A DNA stretch of 64,000 nucleotides, taken from assembly GCA_016081115.2 (NCBI GenBank), contig CM071930.1, positions 45,235,335-45,299,334 of the forward strand. Direction: 5' to 3'. The notes beneath the pieces were generated by a model. It saw nothing but the letters and a program-made list of their open reading frames with translations, had not been told where the DNA came from and did not search any database. Below, piece after piece: positions 11,092-23,043 of the stretch. The DNA comes from Rehmannia glutinosa. Its lineage: Eukaryota; Streptophyta; Magnoliopsida; Lamiales; Orobanchaceae. The position numbers were made by a program, and so were the translations under genes. The number at the start of each line of letters is the position of its first letter. The stretch's first letter is position 1.

Positions 11092-11242
11092 TCTTACTAG
11101 TTAAAAATCTATTTACTCATCACTTAAATAAGATATATCCTGTAAACTTCCATCAACTTCCCTGTGGATCGACCTCAGATTCCCGAAAAATTTATTACTT
11201 GAGACAACCTGCACTTTGGTTTGCAACCTTAAAGTTGTAGCA
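9612..11242 (+). repeat. 3' LTR of element A
   Basis: Begins TGTGATGAAC after the purine tract and ends TAGCA. From 10116 it matches the partial 5' LTR, including a TATA box at 10379-10386. A (TA)n tract at about 11065-11091 is much longer than in the 5' copy. The terminal bases are not fixed exactly: TG could be at 9612 or 9614. Confidence 0.88.
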
Positions 11243-11549
11243 AGTTTTGGCGCCGTTGCCGGGGAAGGCACGGTAAGTTTCCAGGTTTGTGAATATTTTT
11301 TTTAACTGTAAATATTGTGTATTTGCATGGTTACATGGTGTCGTAGTCCCGATTCTCGTCGTCTACTTAGAAATAATTCAGAAAATTTGATTGAAAATTT
11401 TGATTCACCTCCACACACACCAATTATGGTTGAAAATGAAGTTGTTAATGATGAGATTCAACGAGCAGAAAATCAAGAAGTACGTAATATGCGTTACTAC
11501 TTGCAACCCCCTCGAAATTCTACTCCTTCATATTTTATTTTTCCATTAA
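11243..11549 (+). mobile_element. Second Athila internal start: primer site and gag N-terminus, truncated
   Basis: After the 3' LTR the sequence does not leave the element. A tRNA-Asp primer site (11248-11265), leader and gag start (ATG at 11315) follow, nearly identical to 1110-1420. Similarity stops around 11549, where minus-strand copia sequence begins. This LTR-internal-LTR-internal order fits unequal recombination or adjacent insertion of two family members, followed by loss of the rest. Confidence 0.85.
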
Positions 11550-14500
11550 TTAACTAGGAGGGTCAATTAGGGCCTTGCTTAATTCAGCTGGGAGTCCACC
11601 GTGCTCTTTTAAAATCTTCTGAACACGTGCTTCCTGTTTTTCGGAGAACTGTTAAATTTCTGCTTCAATGATCTTCTTTTTTTCTGCTATTGGCACAGCG
11701 GAGTGTCCCATTGGTAGGGTTGCAGGGAATTTGCTCATGATGGAGGCTGTGACTTGACCTTGCTGGGGGGTTTCAGCTATCATCAAGGTTAAATCTTTCG
11801 AACCTTCCCCTCACTGCTGCTTCTTCTTCTCGACGATTCCTTCAACTTCTCTTCTTTCAACTTCCTTAGGTAGTCCTCTTCCTCCTTTTTGGCATCATCA
11901 AAGGAAAGAGGGATCCCAGGAAACATGCCTGCAAGCATAAAGTCGAGTCTGCTGAGCGCGAAATTCTGTTTGAAGTCTGTTGCTGCATAAGCTGTGCGAA
12001 ATTCTGAGCGAGTAGCTTTGGACTCGGCTGCCACTATTTTCATTTCAGCCATGAGGAGGCTAAATTTTACATTCATAGTCTCCTCAAGTCGCATAACTTA
12101 TTTTCTCTGAAATTCACGCAGTAGCTCCATTTCTGTTTTGTGAGAAGCATGCAACCTTTCAATATACGCCTGCATCCTTTGCTTCAAATCAGCATTGTCA
12201 GCCATCCAGACAAGCATTCTGCCATACAGTGCCTTAAAATAATGAACTTGCTCCATTCTCATGGCAGATTGCTGTTGAAACCATTCTCGGATCCGCACCA
12301 CTATCCCTCTCAAGTCTGCTGCTAGGGTAGCATTCATGTTGTACAGTCTTAAGTCGAGTGAGGCCTGATGTCTTTCAATCTTCTCAATCTCTTCACAGAT
12401 CTTCTTGAAGATTTCTCGAAATTCAGATGTGTCCCTTGATTCAGCTGCAGGCCATTCTTCAGCAAAGTTGAACTCGGCTGGAACAATTGTCACTAGGGAT
12501 GATTGGATCTTCTCTCACGATGAATCCACGTTGTTCAGCAGCGGTCTCTTCCTCCAAGTCTGGTAGGATCGGCGTGAAAGGAAATACATTTGGAAAGGCA
12601 TCATCACTCACATATGGGATTGGTTGTGAGGGTTGTGCATGCGATGATTCAGCTCTTCGTACCTCGGTTGCGATAGCTTCATCGGTAGTGGTCACAACTG
12701 TGGGAGCCTGTGACGGAGCTTGAGTGGTTGTTACTACTGCAACTGTGGAAGCCTGCGTAGTTGACTCGGATTCAACTGGGGCATTTGAGAGAATTTTCCC
12801 AGTTGACTGAGCCTCAGCTGTCTTAACAACGTCTTCGGTCTTAGTGGATTTTTCTAAGTGAACAACCGGTTCCTCTGCTGCATCATTAGCATCATCGGAT
12901 GACGATGAGACCTAGGGACTTGGCTCATCATCAAAATTGAATTTCTGATGAGCAGCTTTATCACTTAGCTGACTCGTGGTTTTGAGAACATCCTTAGATG
13001 GGTCCGTTGCATCTGCAACTGGAGTGGACTTAGCTTCATCTTCAGATCCCAAGAATGATGTGTCTAATCAACCTCTTCTATTTTAGTGCTTTGAACAGGG
13101 GGAATGTTTTGTGTTTCTTGAACTTTACCCAGGGAAGTCTCAACCTCCCTTGGGCCTTCACTACCTCCAGCAGTCTCAACTGCTGCGAGGCCTTCAATAT
13201 TCCCTTCGACAGTCGCAGTTGTCTTAGGGTCTTGGACCATGGCATCCATAGGAGTCTCAACCCCTAAGATTGCACTTTCACTGGCCAGAGTGTTATCTCC
13301 CGGGGCATCTCCATCATGTGCCTCGACTGTAAGAACAGTGTCATCAGCCTTTAAAGCAGCTGACATTTCAGCTGGGATAGACTCAACTGTCCGAGCTTCG
13401 TGAATTTCACTCTGCTGTGGTTCTTTCTCAGATTCCACTCGCCACCTTTTTTCAAAAGATAGTTATCTGCAGTATCCTCCGACCCTACTGCAGTGGAGTG
13501 AGTTTCCCCCTCAAATGGCGCACCAGCTGAGTGATGAATGGTGGGGTCACTCTTCTCCTGACTCGAGCTTCTTCCATTGAGTGCTCAACCGCTGGGGCAG
13601 GTAGTAAAACACCTTAATTAGGGTTTGGCTCAACTTGGGTGCCTAAAATCTTAGTTTCATTGCCAATTCCCTTGGACCCATCCTCCGAAAGTACTGGGGA
13701 CGTAGCTGCAGCGATGTCTGTGGCAATCTGCTGCACCACTCCCAATGGGTCGATTTGCATGAGAGATTGAGACGACTCTCCTGGTCCTTCAAATAATTCT
13801 GCTCAAGCAATTGCCTAGATTCTCTCATTGCTTGCTGCATGTCTGACTTCTCTGATGCAGCAATGGGTTGCTCATCACTCTCTGAGTATATGTCTAGATG
13901 TGTATGAGTGTGAGAGGGAGAGTTTGTGAATTCACACATCTTGGCCTTTTCTAGGACACGGGCTTCCTCAGCTGCCTTTTCTTTCTCTTCTTCCTTGATG
14001 ATTCGAAGAATATCCATGCAATTTTCTTCATCAAGGAACTGTCGTACAGTGGCAACACCTAGAAATTGCAGCAATTCCTCTTCTTCTTCGATATACTCAG
14101 GGTGAGCGAACTGCGCCCTTGAGTGATCAAGTTTCCATGCTCTCCATTCTCTAAGACGTCTCTGGATATCTGGATGTAGAGGAGAATACATGACAACAAC
14201 ATCATCATCATCTTCTTCTTGTCCTTTCTTTTCTGGGATTGAAGGCAAGATACTATGTTGCTCCTCTCCTTCAGCAGTATCAGAAGTAGGTGAAGAGACA
14301 ACCTTTTCAACAGGATGTTCAGTTGTCTCTGCTGCTTCACTATCCTCAGCTGTCTTCTTCACAATTGCGTCTTCAGTAGGCCTCTGCTGATCACACTCAG
14401 CAGACTTGGCAGGTACATCAATAACTTCGGGAGACTACTCTTTTAGATTACCGGCAGTCTCAACTTGTGATTCCAGCTGAATGGCAGATTCAGCTCTCCT

Positions 14501-15508
14501 TTCAAGCTCTGATTGCTTGAAAATTTTTCTTCTTTTGGCAGTCCTCTTCTTTCGTATGGCTGGAGAAGGGATTTGGGGTTCCTTCTCAGCCTCGGTTGCA
14601 GGGGCAGGCGATTCAGCTACACGAGCAGGTGCATCCTTTTTCTTAGCTGCAGGGGCATCTTTCTTCTTCGCAGTTGCTTGGGCAACATTCTTCTTTGGTG
14701 GAGGGGTAGCAACTGTGTCCTCGGGTTCAACTGATTCCCCTTCACTTGTTTCCTCCTTCTTCGCGTGGGCTCCAGAGAGGTTCGCCCTGAACATCTTCTT
14801 GTTGACATGGAAAGGTTTTCCATGTTGAAGGGGAATACCCTTCATTTCCATCAAGTGGCCAATCGCGAGGCCATATCCAAGAGATCCTCCAAAGGATTCG
14901 TCTTCCTTGAATGACTTATTCATCACATTCAGGCAGAGTCTGTTGTACACGAACTCAGCCCAGTTGACTTTCTTGCCCTGCATGATCGCAGCCATGACAA
15001 TCAGCTTTGTCTTGGACAACTGATTAAATCTTCCAAACTTCATGTCTACACACTTTGAGACGACATCCATCAACTTATGATTGTCGTCCTTCAGCAGCTT
15101 CTTATCAGTTGTGAAGACCATCTTAGCAGCACACTCCGGTTTGGCTATTTCTTTCCATGCAGCAGCAAAATCAACATCAGCTTCACCAATTTCCTTCATG
15201 CATTTTGATGGCAACAAGCAGTGCTCCACAAGGTCCTTAGCATTTATCATAATGTCCTTGTGGTGGACAGAAGACTTGATCCCTTCGTCCTGCACCTCTG
15301 CGTTTACATAGAACATCGCCACCTCCTCGAGATAGGTATGCGAGTATTCCAAAGTCAGAAAGGCCTTGAGACCTGACTTTTTTAGCATTTCAGTGATTTT
15401 CTTAACAAGGGTTTCATCGGAACCCTACTTCACCATACCTTCGAAATCCACTGACGATCCTGAGTGGATTTGCTTCAATAGCTTGACGAAATCAAACTTA
15501 GGTGCCAT
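11550..15508 (-). pseudogene. Second ORF (env-position) of M1, truncated
   Basis: Starts at the ATG at 15508 (MAPKFDF...), as in the homologous ORF of P, and can be followed in mostly one frame to the junction at 11550 through several stops, for example near 15428, 14433 and 13610. The N-terminal ~250 residues look globular (TKLIVMAAIMQGKKVNWAEF), resembling domains annotated as 'putative plant transposon protein'. The middle is low-complexity, rich in Ala/Glu/Pro/Lys, with KKDAPA repeats. The C-terminal part is Arg/Glu-rich and coiled-coil-like (12493-11789). SIRE-type elements carry an env-like ORF here; I see no clear signal peptide or membrane anchor. Function unknown. Confidence 0.7.
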
Positions 15509-15665
15509 TTTCAGATATTTTCACCGATTAAAACTTGACAAACTTGCTTGAGGACACTTAAGGTTTTCGAGAGAGAAAAGGTTTACTTTCTTTTTGCTTG
15601 AAGATGAACAGTTTCCGCATGAGAGAGAGAAAGCTGGAAAATATATATATAAGGATTATGAAAGG
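15509..15665 (-). promoter_or_regulatory. Putative internal promoter and leader of the M1 second ORF
   Basis: On the minus strand a TATA-like run (TTATATATATATTTTCC, about 15633-15650) is followed by a CT-rich leader (TTTCTCTCTC), then ACTGTTCATCT, then the ATG in the context AAATGGCACC. The same order of blocks precedes the second ORF of P (about 33650-33797), though the surrounding sequence is diverged. Promoter activity is inferred, not shown. Confidence 0.5.
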
Positions 15666-16065
15666 ACATGTCTTTGGTTATTGAAATTTTGATCGAGATC
15701 AACGGTTCAGATTTAGCACGTCAAACCGCATTTAATTCCTCGCATTTAATGCGGCAGCATTTATATCCAATCATATGCTTACTGTGCAGCTTTTGACTGT
15801 ACCCGTCATTATTACGCTGACATCATCCTTAAAAAGATTCATGCTCATTAAAAACGACTGAGTTTTTGCCACTTAGCTCATAAATGACTCATCTTATATC
15901 AAAAATGACTTAACTATGCTTCTCTCCTTTCATTGAGCGACTCAACTGTCAGCTAACTCAATACTGCTGACTTTCCGACATAGCTGTTTCACATGGTTGA
16001 TTCGTGAAACTTGTTCAATTTTCATCTTTTCATCTTCCATATCTTCTGATTGAGTCTTCTGAGTG
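15666..16065 (-). other. Spacer between M1 pol and second ORF
   Basis: No coding signal. It lies between the RNase H stop and the putative internal promoter and is similar in length to the equivalent spacer in P. Confidence 0.5.
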
Positions 16066-16767
16066 TCAACTCAGCTCAATTAACCTTAGCTCATTCTTAA
16101 GCTCTTCAAATCTTGATTCACATAGAGGCTTAGTGAATATGTCAGGTAACTGCTTATTAGTTGAGATATATTCCAAAGTAATGTCTTTTTTTTCAACATG
16201 ATATCTTATAAAATAATATCTGACATCAATGTGCTTTGTTCTTGAATGCAACATGGGATTTTGAATGATTGCAATAGCACTTGTGTTATCACACATAATT
16301 TGAATCTCTTTTTCTTCAATTTCATAATCTCTCAGCTGCTGTCTCATCCATAAGACTTGGGCATAATTGTTTGCCGCATGACTATGTATTCTCTGGTTTG
16401 TGGATGTGGCTATTGAGGTTTGCTTCTTGCTAAACCAGGAAACCAATTTGTTTCCAAGCATTTGACATGTACCTGAAGTACTCTTCCTGTGAACTCTACA
16501 TCCAACATAGTCAGAGTCTAAATAACCAATGAGCTTGAATCCACCTTCCTTTGGATACCATAAGCCAACTTCCTGGCATCCCTTCAAATATCTTAGGATT
16601 CTCTTAGCTGCAGTCATATGGCTTTCTTTTGGTGCAGATTGAAATCTTGCACATACACCTACTACAAAGGTGATGTCTGGTTTGCTGGCGGTTAAGTAGA
16701 GCAATGATCCAATAAGTGCTCTATATCTGGTTTGATCTACAGCGTTGCCATCTGCATCCATGTTCAT
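16066..16767 (-). pseudogene. pol: RNase H domain of M1
   Basis: Copia RNase H: YRALIGSLLYLTASKPDI, then the DSDYVGC segment in place of the usual DADFAG, then KSTSGTCQMLG, CDNTSAIAI and SKHIDVRYYFIR-like wording, ending FTKPL and a stop. A frameshift near 16765 separates it from RT. The aspartates expected for metal binding are mostly present. Confidence 0.85.
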
Positions 16768-17597
16768 CTTGACTGATGTTTATCAAATTTCTTCATTAAA
16801 TCTATGGTGTACTTTGTTTGACTTATGAAGGTTCCATCCTTCAATTGCTTAACTTGAAGTCCTAGGAAGAAAGTCAGCTCTCCCATTATGCTCATTTTAA
16901 ATTTTCCTTGCATAAGGTTTGAGAATTTATCACACAGCTCTTTATTTGTGGATCCAAAAATGATGTCATCCACATATATTTGAACAAGCAGTATACTCTC
17001 TCCATCTTGAATCCTAAAGAGTGTTCTGTCCACATATATTTCAAATTTGCCTTTGGTGAATCCATTGTCAGTCAGAAATTGAGACAATATATCATATCAT
17101 GCTCTTGGTGCTTGTTTTAATCCATATAATGCTTTCTTGAGCATGTACACCTTATCTCCAATAGTCTTCTGCTCAAAATCTGGAGGTTGCTCAACATAGA
17201 CTTCTTCCTCTAGTAGTCCATTTAGAAATGAACTTTTCACATCCATTTGATATACAGTGAAGTTCTTGTGTGCAGCATAGGCAAGAAACATCCTTATTGC
17301 TTCTAATCTTGCAACATGAGGAAATGTTTCATCAAAATCTATTCCCTCTTCTTGACAATACCCTTTGGCTACCAATCTAGCTTTGTTTCATACCACAGAT
17401 CCTTCCTCATTCATCTTGTTTCTGAAAACCCATTTTGTGCCAATAACATCTTGATGGGTTGGTCTCTGCACCAATTCCCATACTTTGTTCCTTTCAAACT
17501 GATTCAGCTCTTCTTGCATGGCTTGAATCCATTGTGTGTCATCCAATGCTTGAGACACATCTTTTGGCTCTATTTGGGAAATAAAACAAGTGAACAT
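16764..17597 (-). pseudogene. pol: Reverse transcriptase of M1
   Basis: Copia RT: WIQAMQEELNQFERNKVWELV, GTKWVFRNK, ARLVAKGYCQEEGIDF, YQMDVKSSFLNGLLEEEVYV, LYGLKQAPRA and the catalytic IYVDDIIFG near 16970-16990. Stops near 17388 and 17095 split it. Intact spelling between the breaks points to a fairly young insertion. Confidence 0.88.
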
Positions 17598-17815
17598 TGC
17601 TTCTTGCTGAGCTCTGGATCTGGTTCTTACATCTTTTCTCTAACATCTCCAATGACAAACTCTGGGGGATGGTCTCTCAGCAATCTTACATCAGGTTGGA
17701 GTAAACCAGCTGGATTCAGTTGTCTCGCAGCTACGTTGTCTTGAATAGCTCTTTCATCATCATTCAGCTATAGACTTTCCAGCTTTCTTTGAGATTTAGC
17801 TATCTCATCTTCATC

Positions 17816-19024
17816 CTAATTGATTGCTCTTACTTCAGCTTCAATATAAGGACTCTTCTGCATAGTTGGTTGATTCAGCTTATCAGCTAACTCTTCAATG
17901 TCGTCTCCATTCACATTAGGTTCATCAAAAACCACATGGATAGACTCTTCTCTGACCATAGTCCTTTTGTTCAACACTCTATAGGTTTTTCTATCAGCTG
18001 AGTATCCCAAAAAGATACCTTCATCAACTTTAGCATCAAAAGCCTTTAAATTATCTTTGCCATTGTTGTGGATGAAGCATTTACATCCAAATATTCTGAC
18101 GTACCCAACGTTTGGCTTTCTCCCTGTCCAGATTTCATAGGGAGTCTTGGTTAGTTGCCTGTTAATCATGCATCTATTTTGAGTATAGCATGTTGTGTTA
18201 ATGGCTTCAGCCCAAAATCTCTTAGGCAATCCAGCTTCAGCTAACATGGTTCTTGCAGCTTCCTTGAGAGTTCTGTTTCTTCTTTCCGCTACTCCATTCT
18301 GCTGTGGAGTTCTTGCTGCAGATAACTCATGAGCAATACCATTTTCAACACAATACTGAGTTATTATCCCATTGACAAACTCAGTTCCTCTATCAGGTCT
18401 TATCTTTATAATGGTTTGGCTCTTTTCATTTTGAACTCTTTTCATCAGCTGAGGTAACTTCCGCAAAGTTTCCTTTTTTTTGCACATGAATATTGTCCAT
18501 GTATATCTTGATTAATCATCCACCACTACCAGGGTATATTTCTTTCCACTTATGTTGGCTGGTTCAACTGGACCAAATAGATCCATATGCAACAAATGCA
18601 ATATCCTTGTTGAAGAAGGACTAGGCTTATCCTTGAATGAAGATTTTATTTGCTTTCCCATCTGCCATGCATCACATACACTTTCTTTCTTGTACACTGA
18701 GTCTGGCAATCCTTACACAAGAAGACTCCTTGCAAGCTTGTTGATTGTCTTGAAATTCAGATGACTCAGCTTCTTGTGCCACAGCCAACTTAATTCAACC
18801 GTGCTCTTTGCTAACAGACATGTGCTTGGTGTAGCAGTAGACCAATCTACCACATACATATTCTTTTGTCTTGATCCTTGCAGCACTATTTCATTTGATT
18901 CAGTATCTTTGATCTGGCATACTCCCATATTAAATCCAACATTGTAGCCCTTGTCACAGAGTTGGCTGATGCTCAACAGGTTGAAGTTGAGGCCTTCAAC
19001 ATATGCAACATTTGCGATTTCCAA
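17816..19024 (-). pseudogene. pol: GAG-pre-integrase and integrase of M1
   Basis: LWHKKLSHLNFKTINKL is the pre-integrase zinc region. It is followed by LHMDLFGPVEP, IRPDRGTEFVN and PQQNGVAERRNRTL, giving the D,D,E core, and by CKCFIHNNGKDNLKAFD and FLGYS of the copia integrase C-terminus. Stops near 18712 and 18510 break it. RT follows, confirming copia order. Confidence 0.87.
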
Positions 19025-19079
19025 TCCATTTTTCTTGATGGATCCAGTGCCTTTGATTTCCCCTGGAGCTTCATTTCCT

Positions 19080-19219
19080 CAAAATATGACTTTTGCACCT
19101 CTAATTTCCTTGAATCTTGACAGATTTTTTTTGTTCCCTGTCATGTGTCTAGAACAACCACTATCCATGTACCAGGTTCCTTGGCACTCAGATGTTCCTT
19201 GAAACTACAATCAATGAAA
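19080..19219 (-). pseudogene. Protease segment of M1
   Basis: WYMDSGCSRHMTGN, near 19125-19172, is the copia aspartic protease active site (DSG). The surrounding frame is broken by several small indels, so the domain is read from pieces. It joins the gag C-terminal part upstream and the pre-integrase region downstream. Confidence 0.78.
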
Positions 19220-21428
19220 TTAGTTTTTAGGTACCCATACTTGCTTGGGTCCTGAGGGGTTAGTGTTGTAAGATGATCCAACCAACCTATAGCCAAATGA
19301 CTTGACTCTAAGAGGTTTCCATCTATCTGTGCCATAATCATAATTCACTTTGGCAAATTGCTTGGGGGCTTTAGGTTCATACAGATGTCTCTTTTGTCTG
19401 TATGCCTGTGTGTGTGTTTTAGCAATTGCCTTATTTGGGTAGTTGTGATATTTCTGAGTGTAGTGCATGCGTGCATATGTGTGCTGATAATAGCTCTTTT
19501 GGCTTTGGAGTGACCTTTGCTGAGGTTTAGGTCTTTGCAATCTTGGCTTGTATTCCATTGGTCTTTGCTGATTTTTCACATTGTTCCAATCAGCTTGGCT
19601 TGGATAGTTTCTATCAATCCCAACATATGTTTTCTCTGATGAAACTTCTGGGGTTTTTGGTAGCTCTGTTTGTTCTTTACAGAGTACTTTCTATTTGGAG
19701 TTTGCTGAGAAATTCTGCTGGATTTCTTCTCAGCTGTCCTCTCAGCATGCTCAACTAGCTGTTTTCCTTTCCCTTTATATCCAAGGCCAGTTTGTTTGTG
19801 ATTGTGCTTTGGGATGAATGTGGGTGCAACATTTGTTGTTTCGGGTTTTTGAGATGCTTCATTGCTCGAAGATCTTTTTTCCAAAATCACTCTTGGAGTT
19901 TGACTGTGCACAAAAGAGTTGAATCATATGCCTGTCTTATCTTTACATTCCTTTTGACTCATGATAAGGTCATACAATGATTTTGATGCCTTTGTAAATG
20001 AGGCAATCACATTTTTGAGATCATTTTCCCTCTTTTCTATGGCAACTATCTCTGCTATTAGTTTAGCATTTTCAGCCTTCAGCTCTATGTTCTCATCAGC
20101 TATGTGACTTGGAGTACTCAGCTCCTTAGTCATCTTTGAGTTTTGGATTTTGAGCTGGTTGTTTTCCTCATTTAAAAGAGTGTGTGAGGATTTAATGTGC
20201 TCAAAGTCTTCCATCATTTTGCCTAATGAATCATAAAGATCAGTGGTTGATGAAGTGTGTGTGTCACAATCATTTTGACTTGAATCTGAATGAGATGAGT
20301 TAGAGTGTACCTCATCTTCTTGGTCTGGTTGATCTTGTTCTTTAGCCATAAGACAGATCAAGGCTTCTTCCTAAGAGTCACTTGAGTAGTCAACTTCACT
20401 ACTTTCTGATTCTACTACTTCTTTAGACTTAGTTGTCTCAGCAGTCTCTGCAGCTAACAAGGCTTTTTTCTTTTCCTGTCTTCTTTCTCTGAAGACCTTT
20501 CTTTCTTCTTCATTTATATATTTGTTGACTGGTGGATAGGAGCAGTCAACTGCAAAGTGTCCTAGTTGTCTGCAATTCCAGCACAGGTTCTCAGCTCTTT
20601 GGTCAGCTCTTTCTGTTCTTGGGTTATCAGCTCTCTGATATTCAACCCTTTGATGCTCAGCTCTCTTGGGTGGCCTATCTCCCCTTGACTTAGAGGGTGC
20701 TGAATGTCTCCTGGAGGTTTCACCCTTATTTCTCTTATATTTCTTATTGAAGAACTTGTTGAATCTTTTGACCATTAGGGCAATCTCCTCCTGGTCTATG
20801 GCTTCCTTGACTTCAGCTCTCTTTCCATCTTTGACTATAAGTGCAGCTGTCTTGGGTACAACTGTCTCATCTTGCTCTTTTCTTCTCAGCTCAAACTCAT
20901 AGGCTTTGAGATATGAGAATAGCTCATGATTGGATGTTGTTGTGAGGTTCATTGAATGTCTCAGGGCCATGACCTTCATTTCCCATTCAGCTGGGAGGCT
21001 TCTCAGAATCTTCATACACATTTTCTTTTGTGTATATTCTTTCCCAAATGCTGATAGCTCATTTGTCATTTCGGTGAATCTGGAATCCAGCTGATCCAAG
21101 GTTTCACCTGCAAGAATTTTAAAACTTCCAAATTTTTGTACAACAACAGACAATTTATTTTCTTTTTTCAAATTAAAGTTAGTTTATCCTGCATTTCTTT
21201 TCTTGATTTGCAAGATTTGACTTTATTCATCCGTCTTTCTTCATCCGCTTCTGTTATTACAGCTGCTACTCTTACATTTCTGTTCACCTTAAGTATTTGC
21301 AGTGGCCCATTCTCTATCACTAGCCACATTTCATCATGTAAAACATATAGATGAGCCTGCATACGAATCTTCCAGTCATCAAATTCTTCAACAGTGAACA
21401 TAGGGATGCGTGTCAAATTTGCTTCCAT
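19220..21428 (-). pseudogene. gag: Gag of M1
   Basis: Starts MEANLTRIPMF at the ATG at 21428. Compared with M2 gag, an in-frame segment of about 40 residues is missing before KVKSCKS (near 21240), and a second loss creates a stop near 21168. The CCHC knuckle CWNCRQLGHFAVDC lies near 20547-20590. After a stop at about 20371 the frame continues as a long heptad-rich coiled coil (20361-19924), then a basic Gln/Lys/Tyr-rich tail. The extended coiled-coil gag tail is typical of SIRE-like elements. Confidence 0.83.
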
Positions 21429-21540
21429 GATAATAACTTTGCTAAGAATGAAAGATTTTGAAAATGCAAGTGTTAAAAATCTTTTTGAAAAGATAGAGAT
21501 CTAGTTCAATAACCAGTGCGGAAGGCTCAATGAACCAACC

Positions 21541-21552
21541 GCTCTGATACCA
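21541..21552 (-). other. Primer binding site of M1, initiator tRNA-Met
   Basis: TGGTATCAGAGC on the minus strand, two bases after the 5' LTR end. This is the standard iMet primer site of plant copia elements. Confidence 0.9.
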
Positions 21553-21554
21553 CT

Positions 21555-23043
21555 AGTAGGTCCCAAGGGGTGTGAGTAAGGTTTAGAAAAGGGGTTGAAT
21601 TAACCTTACCAACTTTTCGATTTTAGTCCTTTTAAAATATTACAGAGTTAACACAAATAGCTAAGTCCTTGAGGGACAGCTAAGTTGGTTATTCTGCAGA
21701 GTTAGCCACTCAACAGACTCGATAGAGCTGTTGATAGAATAACTCAGCTGTTTAACCTGAACCTTAACTTGGTTGTGTTGGTTTTATCAGTGGAAGACTT
21801 AACACCCTTTGATTTGTTTTAAACTTATTTTAACAATTGATTTTAGCACTAGGTTATTAATCAGTTGGATAGCAAATAAGTTTATCAGCAGATCTAATGT
21901 AAGTATGCAGAAATGTAAATGTGCTGAAAAATAAATGACAGTTAATTTTTATAGAGGTTCGAAGATGGGGTAATTCTTCTAATCCTCTCTTCTCCAACTC
22001 CTGGAGGAATCCACTAAGTATGAGATCGGTTCTACAGAGTGGTCACGTCTAGAGACGACCTTGGTCACACAACGGTGGCTTCTCTTCCGACTCGAACTTC
22101 TTTCAGGGGTTTTGCGCTTTGCTACTTGACTCACTTTCTCAAGCTCTTGGATTTGATCACGAAACCCTCCAATGACTTGATACTGGTTCGACCTTGAACC
22201 TTCCTACAATCCTCCTTGGATGGTAGACCTCTTTTGATTCTTCAAAAGTTTCCTCTTTAACAGTTTGAAGTTGTCTTTCCTTCACAGCTTGTGTTGGATT
22301 GATTTTCTTTGAGTTTCAGGCTTGAGGATTTGCTTGAATATCTTTGAGAATATTTTCAGATTACAGATTCAATAATGCTTGCTTGTTTGTGGCTCAGGTA
22401 ACCTTTTCTCAATGAGTTCCCTCGGCCTTTTCAAAAATCACTTGTGTTGTTTGGCTTGTCTTTTCTTGGTCATCAATCTTGAGATGTAGACCCTTCCTCA
22501 TATTAAATGAATGTGCAGCTTTTCAGGTTCTGACACAAGGTGCAGTTCTTCCCATTGGTTTATTCCTTTTGCACGCTTCTGGGATAAGCACTTTAAGACC
22601 TGGCAGCATGGAAGTATCACTTATTTAAGTAATGTTCTTGACTTTTGTGCAACAGATTCATTTCAATCAACTCCTCTTGGCTGCTGCCTTTTTCCCCAGG
22701 TGACTTGAGTCTGCTTCAATCATTTGAAGACTCATCTGACACTTTCAACTTGAGACTTGGCTTCTTGAGTTGACTTTGACTGACTCTTCACATAGCTGAT
22801 TCACAGTTGAAACACCTTCAGTCGTGTTCTTGATCTTCTATCTGGGCCATACTCAGTTGTTCCACAGAGGAGTCTTTACTTCAGTCTTCAGTTGACTTCT
22901 TGCATTTCCAGGCACAGCTAACTTGACTCAGCTTTTCCAGCCAAATCTATTACAATGAGAATTTCAAGGAAAATGGGGTGCCAACTTTCTAGTTTAAGTT
23001 TTACATGGCATTCATCAAAATCAATAAAATAAATTTCCCAACA
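21555..23043 (-). repeat. 5' LTR of M1
   Basis: On the minus strand it begins TGTTGGGAAATTT and ends GGGACCTACT (CCTACA in the relatives). It is homologous over its length to the M2 LTR (23999-25552) and to the P LTRs. It is bounded on the right by M2 gag sequence. Confidence 0.88.

Larger units (their letters stand above)
1..11242 (+). mobile_element. Athila-like Ty3/gypsy LTR retrotransposon 'A' carrying a LOG sequence (5' end outside window)
   Basis: Two direct repeats (1-1109 and about 10116-11242) match along their shared length and bracket gag, protease, RT, RNase H and integrase in Ty3/gypsy order. The primer site is complementary to plant tRNA-Asp, which with the RT and RNase H wording is typical of the Athila lineage. 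Downstream of integrase, where Athila elements keep an env-like ORF, this copy has an unrecognised small ORF and a decayed intronless LOG coding sequence. Several stops and frameshifts mean the copy is dead. The left LTR starts before the window, so a left target-site duplication cannot be checked. The Athila assignment is inferred from motifs, not from a tree. Confidence 0.88.
11550..23043 (-). mobile_element. SIRE/Maximus-like Ty1/copia element 'M1', 3'-truncated
   Basis: Read on the minus strand: 5' LTR (23043-21555), iMet primer site, gag, protease, integrase, RT, RNase H, then a long second ORF cut off at 11550. Integrase before RT is the copia order. The large ORF after RNase H and the VQIYVDDIIFG RT motif place it near SIRE/Maximus. 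The 5' LTR abuts the gag of sister element M2, so M1 inserted there. Its 3' end and 3' LTR are missing at the junction with Athila sequence. Confidence 0.85.

Noticed and set aside
14481..14828. Plus-strand Ala/Phe-rich ORFs opposite M1's second ORF
   Set aside because: They are shadows of the Ala/Lys/Glu-rich coding strand; no family wording.
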